Made by a program: the position numbers and the translations under genes
The notes under the pieces: generated by a model
The model's database searches: none
Seen by the model: only the letters and a program-made list of their open reading frames with translations
What the model was told of the DNA's origin: nothing
Shown: one piece after another, positions 38,144-46,437 of the stretch
Numbering within the stretch: position 1 is the first letter of the stretch
Layout of the letters: every line of letters begins with the position of its first letter
Origin: CAVUCH01 sp963763095
GTDB taxonomy: Bacteria > Acidobacteriota > Vicinamibacteria > Vicinamibacterales > JAENWD01
Length of the DNA stretch: 64,000 nt
Assembly (NCBI GenBank): GCA_963763095.1
Contig: CAVXNR010000028.1
Coordinates: 124,001-188,000 of the forward strand
Direction: 5' to 3'

Positions 38144-39403
38144 CTAACACCTTTCGACGCCCATCGCGACGCCTAATCCTCCGCTGACACAGAGCGTGGC
38201 CAGGCCACGGCGGGCGTGGCGGCGGTGCATCTCGTGAAGCAGGGTGACGAGGATGCGTGTGCCCGTGCAGCCGATTGGGTGGCCGAGCGCGATCGCGCCG
38301 CCGTTGACGTTCACGCGATCGCGATCGATCGCGAGATCGGTGAGCACCGCGAGCACCTGCGGGGCGAACGCCTCGTTCAGCTCGATGAGGTCGAAATCGT
38401 CGAGAGTGAGCTGGAGTTGGGCCAGGAGCTTGCGGACCGCGGGCACGGGCCCGATGCCCATGCGCGCCGGGTCGACGCCGACGGTGGCCCAGCCGAGAAT
38501 GCGCGCGAGGGGACGCAGCCCGTGTTCACGCACGGCCGTGGCGCCAGCCACGATCACCGCGGCACCACCGTCGGTGATGCCGGACGACGATCCGGCCGTA
38601 ATGATTCCTGGGAGGCCGTCGACTTCCGGGAACACGAGTGGCAGCTCGGCGAGCGCCTCGAGCGTCGTCCCGGGCCTCGGATGTTCATCGGCCGCGATCG
38701 TCGTCTCGCCCTTCGGGCCCGGCACACACACCGGCGCGATCTCGGTGTCGAACCGGCCCGCTGTCGTCGCCTCTCCCGCACGCCGCTGGCTCTCGAAGGC
38801 GTAGCGGTCGGATTGCTCGCGTGTGATTCCGTACTCACGGGCCAACAGCTCGACCGTCTCTCCCATGATCAAGCCTGAGAGGGAGCAGCGGAAGCCGTCC
38901 CGATACATGGCGTCGATCAGCGGGAAGTGGCCCATCTTGTGGCCCCACCGCGCATCATCGGCATCGATGAGATACGGCGTGCGGCTCATGCACTCGATTC
39001 CGCCCGCGACCACGACTTCGGCATCGCCTGAAGCGATCGCCTGAGCGGCTGACGCCACCGCCTGCAGCCCCGACGCGCATGCCTGGTTGAGCGTCCATGC
39101 CGGGACGCGATCCGCCAGACCCATACGCCGGCCGACCTGCCGTGCCGGATTGGGCCCGGAGCCCGCCTGCCGCGCGTGACCGATGATGACGAGATCGATG
39201 AGCTCAGGCGAGAGCGAGGCTCGCTCGACAGCGGCTCGGGCGGCTACCGCGCCCAACTCCGCCGGATGGATTGTCTTCAACCCGCCGCCATAGCGTCCGA
39301 TGGGCGTGCGGGCTGCACTCAGGACGAACGTCAGTGGGCACGCGCGAGATCTTACCAGCGGCGGTTGTTCAGCACGGGGCACGGTGAGCAGAGCAGGATC
39401 CAC
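38144..39403 (-). CDS. Acetyl-CoA C-acyltransferase (thiolase) 2
   Basis: Second thiolase, up to 419 residues. The nucleophilic cysteine lies in LNQACASGLQAV, the histidine in GGAIALGHPIGCTG and the C-terminal cysteine in ATLCVSGGLG, with NEAFAPQ between. The family part begins at LTFVLSAARTPIGRYGG; the ~24 residues before it have no thiolase similarity. The GTG at 39403 is therefore an outer limit, with GTG 39382 or a nearby alternative start possible. It is diverged from thiolase 1, so it may have a different chain-length preference. The next gene downstream in transcription is separated by the heptamer-flanked four-helix-bundle gene. Confidence 0.9.
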   Translation of the reverse strand: MDPALLTVPRAEQPPLVRSRACPLTFVLSAARTPIGRYGGGLKTIHPAELGAVAARAAVERASLSPELIDLVIIGHARQAGSGPNPARQVGRRMGLADRVPAWTLNQACASGLQAVASAAQAIASGDAEVVVAGGIECMSRTPYLIDADDARWGHKMGHFPLIDAMYRDGFRCSLSGLIMGETVELLAREYGITREQSDRYAFESQRRAGEATTAGRFDTEIAPVCVPGPKGETTIAADEHPRPGTTLEALAELPLVFPEVDGLPGIITAGSSSGITDGGAAVIVAGATAVREHGLRPLARILGWATVGVDPARMGIGPVPAVRKLLAQLQLTLDDFDLIELNEAFAPQVLAVLTDLAIDRDRVNVNGGAIALGHPIGCTGTRILVTLLHEMHRRHARRGLATLCVSGGLGVAMGVERC

Positions 39404-39697
39404 ATGTTTGAAGTGGGTTTAGAGGATTCATTCGCCTTCCTGAACGCACCAGTGACGAACGGCGCGCAACCCCATGCAGAATCAAACGCGGCTCACGTCG
39501 AAAATACCGCCGTTCATCACACCCTGGGCGACGCTCGTCACCGCACCAGCTAAGCCGTTCGTCCCCAGTTAGTTGCGGCACGTCACATGCTCTCTGTGAC
39601 GAAGCAACGCCAGGGAGATGGTGCAGGCGGGCGTCACTGGACTTGTTTCGGCGTTGCCGGGCCCGACCCGCGCACCGATGTAAGGGAGAAAGAACTG

Positions 39698-42628
39698 ATG
39701 AAATCGCGCATTCTGGCCTTCGTGGCGGCTGTGATCGTTGCCACCGCCGGCCACGGCTGGGCCCAGGAAACCACCGGCTCGATTGCCGGCCGGGTTTCCG
39801 ACCCGCAGGGGCTTGCGGTACCCGGCGCTACGGTGACGATCACCGGGCCCCAGGGGGCGCAGACCTTCACGGCGGACGCGGAAGGACGCTTCAACGCCCC
39901 CTTCCTGATACCCGGCACCTACTCGGTTCGCGCGGAGCTGCAGGGCTTCAAGGTCGTCGAGCAGCGGACTGTCGTCGTGCGCCTCGGGCAGCGCGTCGAG
40001 CTGCCGGTGACGATGGAGGTAGGCGGCCTCACCGAGACGGTGGAAGTCACCGGCGGGTCTCCGACGATTGATACGTCGACCACGACCGTGGGCGCCACCA
40101 TCAATGCGGACCTTCTGCAGCGCGTGCCGATCGGCCGTCGCTTCAGCGACGCGCTGTACATCGCGCCCGGCGTGACGAACAGCGGCGCGGGCGCGGCGAA
40201 CCCCTCCATCGCGGGAGGCAGCGGTCTCGAGAACCAGTATGTCGTGGACGGCGTGAACATCACGAACACCGGGTACGGCGCGCTCGGCTCGTACTCGATC
40301 TATCACGGCTCGCTCGGGAACGGCGTCACCTACGATTTCGTGAACGAGATCCAGGTGAAGACTGCTGGTTACGAGGCCGAGTACGGGCAGTCCACAGGCG
40401 GCGTGGTGAACGTGCTGACGAAGAGCGGCACGAACCAATTGCGCGGCAGCCTGTTCGGTTACGCGCGTCCCACGGCTCTCGAAGCCGAGTTCGAGCAGGT
40501 TCAGACGGAGAACGGATCGATCAACACGGCCGGGACGCAGACGAGTGACGCGGGCTTCACGGTCGGCGGCCCGGTGCTGCACGACCGAATCTTCTTCTTC
40601 GGCGCGTACAATCCGAGCTGGGAGCGCCGGACGATCACGGCGCCGGCGGGCTTTCCACTCGAAAGCCTCGGCGAGGTCGATCGCAACCGTCACATCAACT
40701 GGTACAGCGCGAAGGCAAGCGGTCAGCTTGGCAACGGTCACCGGATCGATGCCTCATTCTTCGGCGATCCAGCCGAGGGTGACATGGGGCCGCAGCGCCT
40801 GTCCTCGCTGACCGGGACGGACACGGCCGCCTTCAGCTCGCTCAAGTACGGCGGACACAATCAGACGGTTAAGTACGACGGGGTCCTCCGTCCGAGCTGG
40901 CTGGTGGAGGCAACGGTGTCGCGCGCACAGAACGACCTGGTTGAAACGCCGTCGGTCAACTCGTTCAGCGTGAGCGACCGGACCGTCACGCCAAACGTCA
41001 TCAGCGGCGGCATCGGCTTCTACGAGGCCGGTAACGAGGGCATCAACCTGCAATACCAGGCGCGTTCGACGCACATCTTTGGCGGACACCAGATTCGCTA
41101 TGGGGTGAACTACGAGGACGTCCAGTACAACAACATCAACCAGTACAGCGGCCCCACGTTCACGCTGTCCAACGGAGAGACGACCGCCACGGGCGCCAGC
41201 GTCGAAGTGCTCGCCGATCCGAACGCCGGCAGGATCTACCGGGTGACCCGCGCGAACCTGAACACCTCGCGCGAGACGAAGCAGCAGTACACGAGCTTCT
41301 TCCTGCAGGACACCTGGCGCATCGGCGATCGCCTGACGATCCGGCCCGGGATCCGCTACGAGCAGCAGAAGCTCCTGGGCACGCTCGCCGACTTCAAGTG
41401 GAGCGGCAACTGGGCTCCCCGAGTCGGAGCCACCTATGACGTCATCGGGAACGGGCGTTCGAAGCTATACGCCAACTGGGGCCGCTTCTTCGCGAAGATC
41501 CCGAACGATCTTGCGGCGCGTGCATTGTCGGCCGACGCGGGCGTGACGCGGGCGGACTATTACGACGAGGCCTTGACCCAGTCGATTCCGGAAGGAGTGC
41601 CGGCGGGCCCGGTGCTTGACACGGTGCACCTCCGGTTCGCCGGACTGAGTCCCGCGGATTTTGATCCAGATTCGAAGTCAACCTACCTGGATGAGACGCT
41701 AGTCGGGTTCGAGTTCGAGCCGTTCACGAACCTGAACGTCGGCGCCCGGTGGGTCCACCGCCGATTCGGACGCATTCTAGAGGATGTCGGCACGCTTCCA
41801 ATGGCCGGCTACTTCCTGCCCGAGGGTGGGTCAGAAAGCGTCGAGTACTTCATCACGAACCCGGGCCCGAACACCCCTGTCGTCCCAATTGAAGGATTTG
41901 ACATCGGCTTCGAGGATGCCATCCACGATTACGATGCCGTTGAGCTGACCGCCGAAAAGCGGTTCGGCAACAACTGGGGCTTGCAGAGCTCCTATCGCTG
42001 GTCAAGGCTCCATGGGACGTTCGAGGGCTTCTTCCGGAACGACAACGGCCAGTCGGATCCGGCGATCACGTCGTTGTTCGACTTCCCGACGAACGACCCG
42101 AGCTACACCGCGATTGGCGTGCCGGAGTTCGGCTTCCGTGGCGATATCCGTTATCTTGGAGCGCTCGGCGCCGGCCCGCTCCCGACCGACCGACCGCACC
42201 AGTTCAAGGTGTACGGCAACTACTCGATGAACTGGGGCCTGAACCTCGGCGCGGGCGTCCAACTGAGCTCTGGCAGCCCGCTCACGCCGTTGGCGGCCAA
42301 CCCCCTGTATGAAAACAACGGCGAGATCCCGGAGGCGCCCCGTGGCTCGGGTATCCAGACGGTTGACGGGTTCCGGGAACGGACACCGTTCACCTCCGAG
42401 GTCAACCTGCACGCCGATTACGGGGTGAGGATGGGCGGAGCGCGAAGAGTGGTGCTCCTGGCCGACGTCTTCAACCTGTTCAACACGCGGCGCGCGACGG
42501 GCTACGATCAGGACACCGAGTCCACGTTCACCGCGCTGAACCCTGACTTCGGTCAGCCGGTCATTGCCCGCATCCCGCAGTTCCAGACGCCGTTCCAGAT
42601 CCGGTTCGGCGCCCGGTTCGAGTTCTAG
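39698..42628 (+). CDS. TonB-dependent receptor 3, Oar-like, carboxypeptidase-regulatory-like domain
   Basis: Intact outer-membrane receptor of 976 residues. Signal peptide ending HGWA|QE; CarboxypepD_reg domain at residues ~26-105 (TGSIAGRVSDPQGLAVPGAT); plug at ~110-250 (NQYVVDGVNITNTG; EIQVKTAGYEAEYG; STGGVVNVLTKSGTN); then a barrel with extracellular loops and the aromatic end IRFGARFEF. ATG 39698 is preceded by GGGAG. Receptors of this type import large or complex ligands using TonB-ExbBD energy; no TonB gene is in the window and the substrate is unknown. It is in tandem with receptor 4 but each has its own terminator. Confidence 0.93.
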   Translation: MKSRILAFVAAVIVATAGHGWAQETTGSIAGRVSDPQGLAVPGATVTITGPQGAQTFTADAEGRFNAPFLIPGTYSVRAELQGFKVVEQRTVVVRLGQRVELPVTMEVGGLTETVEVTGGSPTIDTSTTTVGATINADLLQRVPIGRRFSDALYIAPGVTNSGAGAANPSIAGGSGLENQYVVDGVNITNTGYGALGSYSIYHGSLGNGVTYDFVNEIQVKTAGYEAEYGQSTGGVVNVLTKSGTNQLRGSLFGYARPTALEAEFEQVQTENGSINTAGTQTSDAGFTVGGPVLHDRIFFFGAYNPSWERRTITAPAGFPLESLGEVDRNRHINWYSAKASGQLGNGHRIDASFFGDPAEGDMGPQRLSSLTGTDTAAFSSLKYGGHNQTVKYDGVLRPSWLVEATVSRAQNDLVETPSVNSFSVSDRTVTPNVISGGIGFYEAGNEGINLQYQARSTHIFGGHQIRYGVNYEDVQYNNINQYSGPTFTLSNGETTATGASVEVLADPNAGRIYRVTRANLNTSRETKQQYTSFFLQDTWRIGDRLTIRPGIRYEQQKLLGTLADFKWSGNWAPRVGATYDVIGNGRSKLYANWGRFFAKIPNDLAARALSADAGVTRADYYDEALTQSIPEGVPAGPVLDTVHLRFAGLSPADFDPDSKSTYLDETLVGFEFEPFTNLNVGARWVHRRFGRILEDVGTLPMAGYFLPEGGSESVEYFITNPGPNTPVVPIEGFDIGFEDAIHDYDAVELTAEKRFGNNWGLQSSYRWSRLHGTFEGFFRNDNGQSDPAITSLFDFPTNDPSYTAIGVPEFGFRGDIRYLGALGAGPLPTDRPHQFKVYGNYSMNWGLNLGAGVQLSSGSPLTPLAANPLYENNGEIPEAPRGSGIQTVDGFRERTPFTSEVNLHADYGVRMGGARRVVLLADVFNLFNTRRATGYDQDTESTFTALNPDFGQPVIARIPQFQTPFQIRFGARFEF

Positions 42629-43043
42629 CCCAGCTGCGGGTCCGAGGACCGTAGTCAGACACCCGGCGGGAGGAGTTCCCGCCGCCTCCAAAGCCGGCGA
42701 AGGCATCACGCTTCGCCGGCTCTTTTTGTGTACCGGGCGTGGCGCCACCCACCCGAGGATGGTCGCCTCAACAAAGTGGTGGACCACTTGCCGTTCGTCA
42801 CGAGCCTGTGGGACAAGTGGAGAGACCGCGGGGACCAACCGACATTCAACCGCTTGGATACAGATCCAAGCCGAACCAGCGAGCCGTGCCTCATCTTCAG
42901 CTCACCACGACTGTAAAGCCTTTCGTCACAGCATCTTGGCATTTCATCCCTGTTTGGCACAAAGCTTCCTTATAGTCCGGCATCCCAGGTCCCCACCCCG
43001 TTTACGCCTGGGCCCGGAATTGAACCCCAGAGGAGGATGGAAG
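42629..43043. other. Intergenic region between tandem TonB receptors, no gene seen
   Basis: The 415 bases hold the terminator of receptor 3 and the ribosome site of receptor 4 (GGAGG at 43032-43036). Open frames crossing it have no recognisable content. A TTTGGCAC...TTCC stretch at 42953-42969 resembles a sigma54 promoter only partly. Confidence 0.65.
42693..42727 (+). terminator. Rho-independent terminator after TonB receptor 3
   Basis: GCCGGCGAAG and CTTCGCCGGC form a perfect ten-base stem (42693-42720) followed by TCTTTTTG, about 65 bases after the stop codon. Confidence 0.9.
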
Positions 43044-46000
43044 ATGTTTAGACGCGCAATAGCTGTGCTGGTGTGTGCGCTGGCGTTCGCAACGCCCGCT
43101 CTCGCCCAGGAACAGCGAGGCTCGCTCGAGGGCACGATCAGGGACGCACAGGGTGCCGTGCTCCCCGGCGCCGTCGTCGAGGCCCGCAGCGCCGCGCTCA
43201 TCGGTGTGCGCAGCGAGTCCGCAGACGCCAACGGCAACTATCGGTTCCCGGCCCTGCCGCCCGGAACCTACCAGGTCACCGCGACCCTTGCTGGTTTCCA
43301 GACCACCAAGTCACAGATTGTGCAGCTGTCGGTCGGTCAGACCCTCAAAGTCGACGTGACGCTGGCTCTGGGCGGCGTCACCGAGGCTGTGCAGGTGACC
43401 GCGGAATCGACCGTGCTCGACGTGGCCTCGGCTCGCACCGCAACGACGATCACCTCCAAGATGATCGAGCAGCTGCCGCGCGGCCGCACGTTCAACACAT
43501 TGCTGCAGATGGCGCCCGGCGTTCGCGCCGAAGGAAAGTCCGGCACCGCGGGCGTCGGCGGCTACCAGTTCGACGGCACCAGCGGCTCCGAGAACGTGTT
43601 CGTGATCGACGGCGTCGACGTGTCGAACATCCGCCGCGCCTCGCTTGAGGTACAGGACGCCATCCCCTTCGAGTTCGTGCAGGAAGTGCAGATCAAGAGC
43701 GGCGGCTTCGAGGCCGAGTTCGGCGGCGCACTCGGGGGCGTCGTGAACGTGATCAGCAAGTCCGGCAGCGACACGTTTCACGGCGAGGGCATGTATCAGT
43801 TCAGCGGCAGCAGCCTGAACGAGACGCGCCGCAATCTGGCGGACGTGCCTGGCCAGAGCACCTTGCCTGTGGCCGGCGGGGGCTCGGCAACGGCTGGCAA
43901 GAGCTTCCGGCGCAACCCGTTCGACGTCACCCAGGCCGAGTTGTTCACGCCGCCCGAGGACGATTACAACCAGAGCTACGGTGGGTTTACGCTCGGCGGT
44001 CCTATCGCCAAGGACAAACTGCGCTTCTTCGTCGGCTACGTCCCCGAACGCCACAGGACGGAGCGGTCGATCGACTTCTTGACCGCCACAGGGGAGTCCG
44101 CCGGCGTGAAGGACTCGGCGACCACCGTGCTCCGCCACCGCGGAACCGGACGCCTCGACTACGTGCCGTTCCAGCAGCTGCAGGTGAATGCGTCCTACTT
44201 CTGGAATCCGCAGAAGACGACCGGGCTGCTGACCTCGAACGACGCCAAGGTGGCGCCTCCGACAACGGATCTCAGCAAGCAGGGCGGCTACGTCCAGTCC
44301 AATGCCACCACCCTCGGAGTGAACTACCTTCCCTCGTCGAAATTTCTGTTGAGCGCCCGCTACGGTTACAAGTACACGAACGACAAAGGCAACACCTACG
44401 GGAAGGATGACTTGCCGTACTTCGTGTACAACACCGCCTCCGACAACGGTGGGGTGATCGTGCCAGCGCAGTTCGCAGGCGCCGCAGGCTTCACCAATGT
44501 GGCATCCACCTTCGTCGTTCAGCGCGACCTTCTCACGCGGCACAATCTGTACCTCGACGGCACGTTCTTCGGCAGCGCCTTCGGGCAGAACCACACGATC
44601 AAGGTGGGTTACGCGTTGAACCGAATCGGGGACGACGTGAACAGCAACTACACCCAGGGGCGCTTCAACATCAACTGGGGCGAGGGCTACACGCGCGGCT
44701 CGATCGTCAACGCAGGCGGCCCCTACGGCCACTACACGTGGCAGGACGGTGTCCGGCTGAACTCCGCCGTCACGAGTCGCAACCACGGAGTCTACGCCCA
44801 GGATGCGTGGCAGGTGCACCCGCGTCTCACTGTCAACGCGGGCGTACGTATCGAGAACGAGTTCCTGCCCCCGTTCAGGGCGGAGCAGGACGGCGTCGCG
44901 ATCGCCAACCCCATTTCCTTCGGGTGGGGAGACAAGATTGCTCCTCGCGTGGGTGCAGCCTGGGACATCCTCGGCAACGGCCGGTGGAAGCTCAGTTCGA
45001 GCTGGGTCCGTGTGAACGACGTCCTCAAGTACGAGCTTGCGCGCGGGTCCTTCGGGGGCGATTACTGGCACGACCATGTGTACACCCTCGACAGCCCCGA
45101 CCTCAGCCAGCTGTCAATATCGAACCCCGGCGCGCTTGGCCGCAAGTTGATTGAAATCGACAACCGAACGGTCCCCATCAACTCTGCTGGCCAGCTCGAA
45201 GGGATTGACCCCGACATCAAGCCGATGTCGCACAACAACTTCGACGTCACGACCGAGTACCTGCTCGCGCCGCTGTCGACGTTTACTCTGCGTTACACAC
45301 ACAAGCGCCTGCGATACGGGATCGAAGACATCGGCGTGCTCGACGAGTTCGAGAGCGAGGTCTACACGACCGGTAACCCCGGGTTCGGTCTGACGTCGGA
45401 TAGCGTCAAGACCCCCACGGGCGCCTCGGTGACCCCGAAGGCGAAGCGTGACTACGACGGCATCGAGTTCAGGGTGGCGGGCCGCTCGAGTCACTTCTTC
45501 TACAACGCGTCGTACACTTACAGCCGCCTCTACGGAAACTGGTCCGGTCTCGCCAGCTCCGACGAGAACGGCCGTTCGGATCCGAACGTGAGCCGCGCGT
45601 TCGACCTGTCGCCCGGCAACTTCGACGAGAACGGCAACAACGTGTACGGTCTGCTCGGCACGGACCGGCCGCACACGCTGAAGCTGTTTGGCAACTACGC
45701 CATCGAGTCGAAGCTCGGGACGACGATGCTCGGGGTCTCGCAGCAGGCGCTCAGCGGAACCCCGATCAGCTCGGAGGTCACCTTCATCGTGCCGATCTTC
45801 TACAACGGCCGCGGTGACCTCGGACGGACGGATACGTTTACCCAGACCGACCTGCTCGCGTCTCACGCATTCGGGTTCGGAGGGGGCAAGCGGATGGTGT
45901 TGGAAGCGTATGTCTTCAACCTGTTCAACCAGGAAGCGGTCACCAACATCACACCCCGCTACAACCGGAATGGCAGCATTCCGCAGGCGCTCACAGCGGA

Positions 46001-46148
46001 CCTCTATGCGGGAACGCTCGGAGACGCCACGCAGTATGTCGCGCCCCTCTCTCCTACCGCCTCCCCGAGCCTCAACCCGATCTACAACCTGCCTCTGGGC
46101 TTCCAGGAAGCGCGGATGATCAGGCTGGGCGTCCGGTTCCAGTTCTAG
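43044..46148 (+). CDS. TonB-dependent receptor 4, Oar-like, carboxypeptidase-regulatory-like domain
   Basis: Intact receptor of 1034 residues. Signal peptide MFRRAIAVLVCALAFATPA|LAQ; CarboxypepD_reg domain (GSLEGTIRDAQGAVLPGAV) at residues ~25-105; plug with NVFVIDGVDVSNIRRASLE, then EVQIKSGGFEAEFG and GALGGVVNVISKSGSD; barrel ending IRLGVRFQF. ATG 43044 has AGGAGG seven bases upstream. It is arranged like receptor 3 but not a close copy. The substrate cannot be told from the sequence. It ends in a strong terminator followed by heptamer arrays. Confidence 0.93.
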   Translation: MFRRAIAVLVCALAFATPALAQEQRGSLEGTIRDAQGAVLPGAVVEARSAALIGVRSESADANGNYRFPALPPGTYQVTATLAGFQTTKSQIVQLSVGQTLKVDVTLALGGVTEAVQVTAESTVLDVASARTATTITSKMIEQLPRGRTFNTLLQMAPGVRAEGKSGTAGVGGYQFDGTSGSENVFVIDGVDVSNIRRASLEVQDAIPFEFVQEVQIKSGGFEAEFGGALGGVVNVISKSGSDTFHGEGMYQFSGSSLNETRRNLADVPGQSTLPVAGGGSATAGKSFRRNPFDVTQAELFTPPEDDYNQSYGGFTLGGPIAKDKLRFFVGYVPERHRTERSIDFLTATGESAGVKDSATTVLRHRGTGRLDYVPFQQLQVNASYFWNPQKTTGLLTSNDAKVAPPTTDLSKQGGYVQSNATTLGVNYLPSSKFLLSARYGYKYTNDKGNTYGKDDLPYFVYNTASDNGGVIVPAQFAGAAGFTNVASTFVVQRDLLTRHNLYLDGTFFGSAFGQNHTIKVGYALNRIGDDVNSNYTQGRFNINWGEGYTRGSIVNAGGPYGHYTWQDGVRLNSAVTSRNHGVYAQDAWQVHPRLTVNAGVRIENEFLPPFRAEQDGVAIANPISFGWGDKIAPRVGAAWDILGNGRWKLSSSWVRVNDVLKYELARGSFGGDYWHDHVYTLDSPDLSQLSISNPGALGRKLIEIDNRTVPINSAGQLEGIDPDIKPMSHNNFDVTTEYLLAPLSTFTLRYTHKRLRYGIEDIGVLDEFESEVYTTGNPGFGLTSDSVKTPTGASVTPKAKRDYDGIEFRVAGRSSHFFYNASYTYSRLYGNWSGLASSDENGRSDPNVSRAFDLSPGNFDENGNNVYGLLGTDRPHTLKLFGNYAIESKLGTTMLGVSQQALSGTPISSEVTFIVPIFYNGRGDLGRTDTFTQTDLLASHAFGFGGGKRMVLEAYVFNLFNQEAVTNITPRYNRNGSIPQALTADLYAGTLGDATQYVAPLSPTASPSLNPIYNLPLGFQEARMIRLGVRFQF

Positions 46149-46168
46149 GGGACCGGCAGCGTTCGACC

Positions 46169-46205
46169 AAGCCCCGTCGGCCTCACGGCCGGCGGGGCTT
46201 TTTTT
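46169..46205 (+). terminator. Rho-independent terminator after TonB receptor 4
   Basis: AGCCCCGTCGGCC and GGCCGGCGGGGCT pair around TCAC with one mismatch, followed by seven T residues, about 20 bases after the stop. Confidence 0.92.
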
Positions 46206-46430
46206 CAAGGCTTAAGGGCTTAAGGGCTTAAGGGCTAAGGGCTAAAGGCTAAAGGCCTTACGCCAACGCTTCACGGCGAACAGTTCCAAGGAGAGCCGCA
46301 GCAGGAGTTCGGCCCCGCATTCCCTTAGCCCTTGGCCCTTAGCCTTGAGCCCTTAGCCTTGAGCCCTTAGCCCTTGGCCCTTGGCCCTTGGCCTTGAGCC
46401 CTTAACCCTTAGCCCTTAGCCCTCCCTGAG
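46206..46430. repeat. Inverted pair of AAGGGCT heptamer arrays
   Basis: The left arm (46206-46258) starts with eight-base steps (AAGGGCTT) and changes to seven-base AAGGGCT/AAAGGCT units. After a ~60-bp spacer the right arm (46321-46430) has about fifteen AGCCCTT/GGCCCTT/AGCCTTG units. The pair fills the gap between receptor 4 and the convergent M14 peptidase gene. Confidence 0.9.
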
Positions 46431-46437
46431 CCCTTCC

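Noticed and set aside
42953..42969. Sigma54 promoter before TonB receptor 4
   Set aside because: TTGGCAC is good for -24, but the -12 element reads TTCC instead of TTGC.
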